Source: Auriscalpium vulgare | Taxonomy: Eukaryota; Basidiomycota; Agaricomycetes; Russulales; Auriscalpiaceae | Length of the DNA: 64,000 nt | Direction of reading: 5' to 3' | NCBI GenBank assembly: GCA_019915015.1 | Contig: JAHBBC010000012.1 | Span: 372,001 to 436,000, forward strand | Part shown: positions 56,408 through 64,000 of the stretch, piece after piece | Layout of the letters: each line of letters starts with the position of its first letter | How positions within the stretch are numbered: the stretch's first letter is position 1 | Made by a program: the position numbers and the translations under genes | Notes under the pieces: model-generated | Database searches by the model: none | The model's input: only the letters and a program-made list of their open reading frames with translations | What the model was told of the DNA's origin: nothing

Positions 56408-58240
56408 TCACGCCGTCTTTGAAGGGTACGGGGCATAGGTTGTCGTCCATGCATCGGCCTCGACGGTGACAGTCTTGGTGACGGTGACGACCTGTGGCGT
56501 CGCCACGCTGCCGTATGCTGCGGTCGTAGTGACAGAGAGACCTGCGGAGGCCGACAGCGCCGCGCCGACGGCGAGCGCCTTGGCCTGGAAGGCGGCGAAG
56601 GTGTTGCTGGAGCCGGGGAAGCCGGCGTTCACCGCGAAAACCATCCCCTTCCCACAGTGGCTGCCGGCTGTGTTCTCGGCCTGTCTGCAGTGCACCCAGA
56701 TGGGGTTGTTCTATGGCGTGGACATGGTCAATCACAGGCGTCATGAGAGAGAGCGGAGGACCTACATCTTTGACGATAACCTCAAAGGTCGGGTTGCCAT
56801 ATGTCTGTCCGATAGGGACTGGGTGGCTACACACAAGTTAGTAGGCTGTCGTCACAATGTACGCATGTTGCACTTACAATCCAGAATCGAAACCGCCATA
56901 CAAGTTATTGCATGGGTCGTTGAATGACGACTGGGTCACCGAGTGGTTCTTCGGGTTGAAGGTGAAGAGAACGTGATCTCCCGGGGACGCCACCTATTCG
57001 GACTTGTGAGCATGACTGAGGTGGAGAGGCTACAAAGAGAAACTGACCACGTTCGTGGGGTTGTAGACAGTCTCGCCATTAGGGCCGCCGACGGTGACGT
57101 GGATAGTCGGGGCGCCGGATGATGCGGCATAGGTCGAAGTCGCGATTGCCTGAGTGGTGGTGGCCGAGATACCCGCCGACGAGGAAAGCGCCGCGCCGAT
57201 CGCGAGCGCCTTGGCCTGGAAGGCGGCGAAGGTGTTGCTGGAGCCAGGGAAGCCGGGGTTCACGGCGAAAACCATCCCCTTCCCGCAGTGGCTGCCGGCT
57301 GTGTTCTCGGCCTGTCTGCAGTGCACCCAGATGGGATTGTTCTATGGTATGGTCAATGGCAGGCGTCAGGAGAGCGAGCGAAAGACTTACATCTTTGACG
57401 ATGACCTCAAAGGTTGGGTTGCCCGATGTTGTTCCGATGGCGACTGGGTGGCTAGACACGAGTAAGCCGGTTGCCGCCACAAAGGATACGAAGTGCACTT
57501 ACAATCCCGAGTCGAAGCCTCCATATAAGTTAGTGCATGGGTCGTTGAACGACGACTGGGTCACCGAGTGGTTCTTCGGGTTGAAGTGGAAGAGAACATG
57601 ATCTCCCGGGGACGCCACCTATTCGGACTTGTCAGGATGGCTGAGACGGTGGAGAGACTTCAACGAGATACTGACCACGTTCGTGGGGTTGTAGACAGTC
57701 TCGCCATTAGGGCCGCCGACGGTGACGTGGATAGTCGGGGCGCCGGATGATGCGGCATAAGTCGAAGTCGCGATTGCCTGAGTGGTGGTGGCCGAGACAC
57801 CCGCCGACGAGGAGAGCGCCGCGCCGATCGCGAGCGCTTTGGCTTGGAAGGCGGCGAAGGTGTTGCTGGAGCCAGGGAAGCCGGGGTTCACGGCGAAAAC
57901 CATCCCCTTCCCGCAGTGGCTGCCGGCCGTGTTCTCGGCCTGTCTGCAATGCACCCAGATCGGGTTGTTCTATGGTGTGGACATGGTCAATCTCAGGCGT
58001 CATGAGAGAGGGGGGCAGGCATACATCTTTCACGATGACCTCAAAGGTCGGGTTGCCATATGTCTGTCCGATAGGGACCGGGTGGCTACGCACAAGTAAG
58101 TAGGCTGTCGTCACAATGTACACATGTTGCACTTACAATCCAGAATCGAAACCGCCATATAAGTTAGTGCATGGGTCGTTAAATGACGACTGGGTGACCG
58201 AGTGGTTCTTCGGGTTGAAGTGGAAGATGACGTGATCGCC
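56408..58240 (-). repeat. Three tandem about 0.63-kb units including introns
   Basis: The VASPGDH exon start recurs near 56985, 57610 and 58243, a period of about 625-634 bp. Units 2 and 3 (56980-58240) are nearly identical even in introns. The last unit (to 56408) is more diverged and has the distinct C-terminus. Confidence 0.87.
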
Positions 58241-58429
58241 TGGGGACGCCACCTATTCAAAGTTGTGAGGATGGTTCAGAATGTCAAGATACTGAGATAG
58301 ACAGACCACACTCTGAGGGCTATAGACAGTCTCGCCATTGGGGCCGCCGACAGTGACATCGATCGTCGCTTGGGCGCCAGCAGATGCGAGTAGTGAAAGG
58401 CCGAGAACCACACCAGATAAAGAGAACAT
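56408..58429 (-). CDS. Secreted serine-rich protein with three tandem cupredoxin domains
   Basis: Starts MFSLSGVVLGLSLLASAGAQ (signal peptide) and ends DAWTTTYAPYPSKTA. The same exon set occurs three times in one frame: VTVGGPNGETVY; VASPGDHVLFHFNPKNHSVT with SSFNDPCTNLYGGFDSG; HPVPIGQTYGNPTFEVIVKD; PIWVHCRQAENTAGSHCGKG with MVFAVNPGFPGSSNTFAAFQ. Each domain has the His (NHSV), Cys (DPC), His and Met (HCGKGM) expected for a type 1 copper site. The repeats are joined by Ala/Ser/Thr linkers (ATSTYAASSGAPTI). Each unit is about 625-634 bp and keeps its introns in the same places. Such serine-rich cupredoxin proteins are secreted or cell-wall bound; their role is unknown. Every junction I checked keeps frame, so this appears to be one gene rather than three. 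Confidence 0.87.
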
Positions 58430-59102
58430 TAAGATCAGGAAGAGAAACGGGGAAGGGGGAAGGGGAAAGGGAAGGAAAACTGAATGAGAAGATGTCGACA
58501 GAGACTTTCTGTGGATCTTTTATATATAAGACAGGCATGACTGCGACTCCGAGACAGCCATTCCGAATCGGCATGTTCCTGAGGCCCGTGCCACCCTGAG
58601 GCTGGCTGAGTGCTCCATTTGTGCGCCGGCGCGGCAAATGCGCACAGGACAGGCGAGGGAGAGTAAGTTTGACCGATGACCGAGACCGCCGACGCGCTGA
58701 AACCTGTGCCACACGTGCTGAGTAATATTGCTGGACGTCTCTTCCTGTGCACAACATCGCCTCGGTCACACGCGCTCGGCGGCGAGGCGATGATTTTTTT
58801 TGATGAGCTTCATACGCCGATATGTCGGATGTCCGGAAATATAATGTGTTCATCTGAGGATGTCCAGCCAGGGCTGACTATGAGTCTCGTTTGTCGACCT
58901 TAAGCTTGCGCGGAAGACAGTCATTCCGCGAGCAAGAGTGGATGTGGCATCGTAGACCGGAAACTGGCCCTTGGACGTTCAAACATAATGCAGACTGGTA
59001 GCCAAGGCCTTCGCCAATGACAAGTAAGAATGAATCACGTAGTCGAAATAATCCGGGATGTCTAGGCGGGATGCATTCTCTGAATAAGCTCTGGTTGACC
59101 GC
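58430..59102. other. Intergenic; cupredoxin promoter side
   Basis: Contains a purine-rich GGGGAAGGGGGAAGGGG-like tract at 58447-58475 just upstream of the cupredoxin ATG, i.e. a pyrimidine-rich leader on the coding strand. A TATATAA-like element lies near 58521-58528. No gene seen. Confidence 0.5.
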
Positions 59103-62100
59103 TCATGAGAGCTGCCCTGTCACCGTCTGCACCACCGCCATCTCATCCGTGTTCAGCTGTCCCACCAGGCCCGCAAAGCCGCCTGGGTCCCGCGCATTGC
59201 ACTCCCGGAAGAACGTGATCAAATGCGTCTGCATATTAAACTCGCAATCAGCACTTGGCGGCGGTGCAGATGAGCACGGGAAACGTACCCGCAAGTCGAT
59301 CTGCGAGATCGGGTCGCTCTTGAGGTCTTCGTCGTCGCTGCCCTCCAGCACATCGTCGTTGTCAAACGACATACCGCGCACGCCGATCATATCTGAGAGG
59401 AACGCGAGCTCGTCCTTCATGAGGCCCCCGTCGGGCGCGTCGTCGCCCCACTCAGAGTTCTGTGCAGGACCGAGGAAACACGTGAGATGCGAAAAGAAAG
59501 GCGGGGAGATGCCCTTACACCGTCGTCGGATTCGAGGTCCGCAGCGAGGCCGCCGTTGGCCGACATCGTGGCAGCCTCGCCGTTGCTCTGGAGGTCGTGC
59601 AGGAGGAGCTTGAGCGCCTTGACGGGGAACGGCACAGACGTGAACTCCACCGGGGCTGCAGGCAACCGTGCGTCAGCACTAGAACTATATCCACCGCGCA
59701 TCAAACGCACCCGCTTTCGTTTTCGAGCGCGTCATGATAACTTCCAACGGACGCTCTCAACCCGCCGCAGCACCACTAAAAAAGAAAATACTCACCGTTG
59801 CGTGTCTCCGGCTTGACGACGATGTCACCCTTGACCATCAGCGCGCGCAGGCTCGCGCGCTCGCATAGAAGCAGCTGGCACAGCGCGAGGTTGCTCACGC
59901 GCGTCGGCCAGAAACCCTGGAACGTCTCGGCGTTCTCGCACCATGTGTTAAGCAGCACGTCGAGCCCGGAACGCCCGCCATCAACCACGACGCGTTCGAC
60001 AAGATCGAGGATCGCGTCGCGTTGCGTGTGAATGAGGAATGCGAACGGGATGACGAGGCTCTGCCCGCAGGGTATCAGAGGGCGCCGAATGTGTCCGGAG
60101 TGAAGGCACGCGCACCTGGAGGAATGTCGCTGTCTGGGCTGTTTGCATGCGCTTCAGCATCGCCTCAAGCAGCTCCGGCAGAACCGGAAGGACCCCGTCG
60201 CCGGCCCGCCGCAGGAGATGGATGATCAGGTCACCGACAACGAGCCCACCCGACTCGTCTTGGTTTTGCAGCAGCCGCGCGACAACGCCTAGCACGTTAG
60301 TGAGGCCTGACGCTCCGCTGGCATCCGACCACGCGAGCAGCTGGCTCACGTCCTTCCGCACGACCAGCGTCAACAGCGCCGCGCCATTCTGCCATGGTGA
60401 ATAGTCAGCGTCGGCGGTAGCGAGTTGGCACGGGCCGCACCTGCAATACATCACGGTCCTCAGCAACTTTGAGACAAGCGAACAGCTGCGGCGCAACCGC
60501 GGCGAAGAAACCCTCGCCGAGACCTGAATCTGGCGCGCCGCGGGCGAGGCTGCTCACGAGATCGAGCGCAGATGATGCTATCCACGATTCGGCGGCGTTG
60601 GTGTTCCCGATCGCGGGCGCGAGCTTTGAGAGCGACTGCTCGACAGCGGTCTGGTACACGCCGGGCGTTGATGACGACGCGATGGCGGAGAACAAGTCGG
60701 TCAGGATGGACAGGAATATTGGGTCTATCAAGTACCGTCAGCTCCAGATCAGGAGCAGCATAAGAGGACGAACCGACCTTTGATGTTCTTTGTCCAAACT
60801 TCGAGCAGCGCAAGCACCAGGTCACGAGCGAGATCGGCCGTGAGCCATGAACTGTCGTCCACCTCCACGACGACAGCGAGCGTCTCGAGGACGAGGGAGA
60901 GCGTGTCCTCCGTCGTCTGGAACAGGAACGGGCCGAGGTCGCGTGCAATACGCGGCACGATTGGTTTGAGCGCATCGTCGTCGATGTCCTGGCAGAAGCT
61001 GCGCGGCACCCAAAGTGAGCTTGGGCGAGGACGTGAATGATATCCACGCACTGTTGAATTGCCTTGACGGCAGAAATCTTGAACGGGATGCCCGTCTCGC
61101 CTGACTCGATGACCTGCACCGCCGCTTCCAAATACTGTCCACTTGTCTCCGCGGGGAGCAGTTTCGCGTACCGGCTCGCAAAAACGAGACAGCGGCCCTG
61201 AATGAAAGGGTAGTCTGGAAACAACATTCAGCTCCAGTGAGCGGCACAGAACCACGTGGTACGCGAGGAGCACGACGTACCAGACAGCGTGAGGAGCGAG
61301 GGGATGGCTTCGCCCAAAAGCTGCTCAATGTTGATGGGCTTCGGCCTGCCGGATCCCTCTTCGTCTTCGAGCGAGTCGAGGATGGGCTCGTTTTGCGAGC
61401 CCAGGGCTGCGAGGATGCCCTCGAGTGCACGCCACCTGTTGATGTTCCATGAGAGTCGGTTGTGATGCGCAAGTGAGAGGAACGTGCCAGTCAGCGTCGC
61501 CATTCTGGCGAGCTTGAAGAGAATCGGCGACGATAGTCTGAACGCTCGCTTGAAGAGCTGATATTGTCAGGACGGGGGCATTATTGAGGAGTGACTGCGG
61601 TCGTCTTAGAAAGAGAAATATGCACGACGCGGCGGGGGTTACTCACAGCCAATAGATCAAACACGGCAACTCGGACGCTATACGCCTGGGTCTCATCATC
61701 CTCTTGAGACACAAACAAGTTCGCATCTCCCGCCCAATCTTCTTCCTGCCTCGCGGTCACTATGGCATATTTCAAAACAGCCACATTGCACTCACATTCT
61801 CCTTCGTCATCTGCGCCCACTTAACAAGTACATTCACCAGCGCGACCAGGGTGCCCGGCGCCTCAAACCACGAGCGCGCCTTCGTGCCGCGCGCCACGCT
61901 CGATACAAAGTCGATCAACGGAGCGGCGAGCCGACTGAGCTCGATCGGCTCACCCTCCGATGATTCTGGTACGCTCGCGTTGTCTGCGAGGTAGTACTGT
62001 GCGAAGGTCGGGTAAAGCGCCTGCAAGTGTGTGAGCGCGGCAGTGAGCACGTCCGGGAGGTACGGCGCGAGGACGCGCGAGAAGGACGTGTGGATGGTGT

Positions 62101-63219
62101 CGAGTGTCTGGGTGTCTGGTCAGTACGGAGGTGTAAGCATGATTGGTGGTGTAGCGCACCCGGAAGACCTCGATTCGGATGGCCAGGCCGTCCCAATTCT
62201 CTCCAGAGACGTCTTGCCGAGGATCGATGTTTAGCAGCGTGCGGAACGCGTCGAGCCAGACTGGGAGAACGGACGCCGACGCCTCCTTGACGGCTTCCGG
62301 ATGCTGGCCTTTGACCATGAAGAGCGCCTCGACACACTGGCGGAAGACAGACACTGTGCGCGAACGCGTAAGAGCAGAGTGTTGCTAAGCAATAATGGGT
62401 AAGTACGTGTTCGTGTGTGACCTGGGACATAGCGCACCTCATTGCCGCCTAGGATCGCGAGCAGGACGGGCAGAAGCTCCCGCATTACAGGCAAAATCTG
62501 ATCCTCAGTCAGGTCTGACCTGATGAAATCCGTGAACACCTGCATGGCGCCATGTGTGGAATCAGGGGACCCAGATCCAAGGAGCCGGATGAGTGAAGTG
62601 AGTAGGTCTGGGTATTCGTCGGGCCAATCGCTATTGGCGATCGTGGAGAGGGTATGGGCCTGTACACGAGTTCCATCAGAAGCGCATCCATATCATCTGG
62701 TCTTATAGCAACTCACAGAAAGGGTTCGGATCTTGCGATTCGAGTCTGAAAGCGCTTGGAAGATGGCAGCGCGTATGTGCTCTTTGATCTGCAGTCGCGC
62801 TAGGATGAGATCCGATAGGGAAAGAGAGGAAGTTGCTCAGACGCACCTCTACTGGAGGGGCGTTGCCTCGAAACTGCGAGAAGAACGGCGACCAGTGCTC
62901 TTTGACGTATTTCCTGAGGACTATGCTCGCAGAGTGCTCTGGAAAGACGAAGCCATCAAGACACGATCGACGCGTAAGTTCTGGAAGGACTCATCTGGCG
63001 TATGGATATTTCTGCATCCTGTACGGAAATGAGCTGCGAGAGCGAGAGCGCGGACTCTGGTCGACGCGTCGAGGTCAGTTACGGCGCCACACGCGTCGAA
63101 GAGCACTCACGGGGATTGGTGAGGAGCTCGGAGAGGTGAAGCTCCGCAGCGATGCGAATATTTGGGTCCGGGTTGAGAGTCGAGGCGAGAGCTTGAGCGA
63201 TGTCTGCGGTGGAGGCCAT
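59103..63219 (-). CDS. KAP114: Importin-9/Kap114-type karyopherin
   Basis: Start at 63219, MASTADIAQALASTLNPDP then NIRIAAELHLSELLTNP (importin-N opening), donor at 63110. Many short introns follow. Recognisable HEAT-type stretches include SRDLGPFLFQTTEDTLSLVL-like DLGPFLFQTTEDTLSLVLET, LTADLARDLVLALLEVWTKN, EAMLKRMQTAQTATF and NLALCQLLLCERASLRALMV. The end is LAFLSDMIGVRGMSFDNDDV then LEGSDDEDLKSDPISQIDLR and QLNTDEMAVVQTVTGQLS, the acidic tail typical of importin-9. The span suits about 1000 residues. The protein carries histones and other cargo through nuclear pores with Ran-GTP. Individual exon ends were not all worked out. Confidence 0.85.
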
Positions 63220-63617
63220 GATGGTAGAAAGCAGACGCGTCCATTGGGCGGCCGCCGCGCCGCGTCCAGATGATCTCCCACTTCTCTCCGCGTATATTGT
63301 TGCAAGTTTTCATCTCACCACAATTCAATTACCAAGGCGCATTCGAGACGATCATGACAACGTTATGATTGGGTACGACGAAGACGAGCCCGACAGCGAT
63401 CGCCGTAGAATCTAGATACTACTCTGCAAAGCCTCAACCCTAACCTCTGTAAAAGGTTTATAAACCGGCAGAGAAAATACTTCTGCGGAGCGACTCAAGG
63501 GTGAAAGAAAACCTCGAGATCAATACATAGCGAGTTCTTTGAGTATGATACAGTATTTGCAATATGCAGCGCCAGTCCGAAACGTACCCCGTGTATGATA
63601 CACACGCATCTTGATCC
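63220..63617. other. Intergenic between two minus-strand genes
   Basis: About 400 bp; importin promoter and 3' side of the next gene. No gene seen. Confidence 0.5.
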
Positions 63618-64000
63618 TCATAGCCCCTTCTTCGCCCGCTCCTCAGCGACGAAGTGCTGCCGTTTCTCCAAGTCTGGATTACACAAATAAGCGATAAGCC
63701 AAGTCCAGTACGGGAGATACACCCACCGTGCGCCCACATAGCTGCGCCGATGCGATTGGAAACAGAGAAGAGCAGCCCGGCGACGGGGATGGACTCGAGG
63801 AGCGCAGCGACAAAGCCGAACGCTACGTACAGCCGTCATTGACAGCACTGAGCACATACAAGCAATGACGTACCGCGGTAGTCCCACTTGTGCTCGGCAA
63901 TAAACACGGCGATCTGCGGGCGGGACATATTCTTCGCTGCGAAGTACTGGACATAGGGGCGGGCGTGAGGGAGGCGTGGCGTAAATTACAGACAACGCAG
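63618..64000 (-). CDS. EI24/LDS-like membrane protein, 3' end (partial)
   Basis: Last three exons: beyond 64000 to 63874, 63822-63727 and 63673-63618. They read PYVQYFAAKNMSRPQIAVFI and AEHKWDYR, then AFGFVAALLESIPVAGLLFS, VSNRIGAAMWAH, then DLEKRQHFVAEERAKKGL and stop. The FGF..LLE.IP..G..FSVSNRIGAAMWA..LEKRQ pattern is that of a fungal family related to EI24 and to yeast outer-spore-wall/lipid-droplet proteins. The 5' part lies outside the window. Function is not known with certainty. Confidence 0.75.
   Translation of the reverse strand, partial: ALSVIYATPPSRPPLCPVLRSEEYVPPADRRVYCRAQVGLPRYVIACMCSVLSMTAVRSVRLCRCAPRVHPRRRAALLCFQSHRRSYVGARWVYLPYWTWLIAYLCNPDLEKRQHFVAEERAKKGL

Overview
This window looks like nuclear DNA of a filamentous basidiomycete (Agaricomycetes; a Polyporales-like wood-associated species is plausible but unproven). 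Genes are split by many introns of about 50-60 bp with GT..AG ends. Several exons are only 17-27 nt. The families are typical of mushroom-forming fungi: Agaricomycete F-box proteins, DUF6535 membrane proteins, a serine-rich cupredoxin, GH28 polygalacturonases and a sedolisin. I saw no bacterial, viral or organellar genes.

Layout. 1-7 kb: a secreted cysteine-containing protein (+), a multi-exon F-box/Cys-motif protein (-) and a single-exon F-box protein (-). 7.5-25.3 kb: an inverted duplication. Each arm holds one F-box gene and one endopolygalacturonase gene, facing tail to tail. Between the arms lies the gene for the GPI-inositol deacylase BST1/PGAP1 (-), whose coding sequence is split by a 3.39-kb PIF/Harbinger transposon with 68-bp terminal inverted repeats. 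The spacer also holds a U2 snRNA gene with its own TATA box and a decayed F-box-like fragment. 26-32 kb: a sedolisin-type tripeptidyl peptidase (+), thioredoxin (-) and a large conserved TPR-like fungal protein (-).

32.5-43.8 kb: an ER class I alpha-mannosidase (GH47, +) followed by a DUF6535 gene (-). A 5.2-kb segment covering the 3' half of the mannosidase gene and the whole DUF6535 gene is repeated head to tail. The result is a second open DUF6535 gene and a 5'-truncated, frameshifted mannosidase pseudogene. 44-52 kb: a small conserved basidiomycete protein (-), an RS-rich nuclear protein (-), a cytochrome P450 relic (+) and a Cys-motif/coiled-coil protein (+). 52-64 kb: enolase (-), mitochondrial ribosomal protein uS15m (-), a secreted protein with three tandem cupredoxin domains (-), importin-9/Kap114 (-) and the 3' end of an EI24-like membrane protein (-).

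These genes do not form one pathway. Housekeeping genes (U2, enolase, uS15m, importin, thioredoxin, GPI and N-glycan processing) sit among fast-evolving accessory families. The most notable signals are structural: the transposon inside BST1, the inverted F-box/GH28 pairs, the tandem 5.2-kb duplication, and the intragenic tripling of the cupredoxin domain together with its introns. Exon boundaries were worked out by eye from splice signals, reading frame and family conservation; no alignment or search was run.
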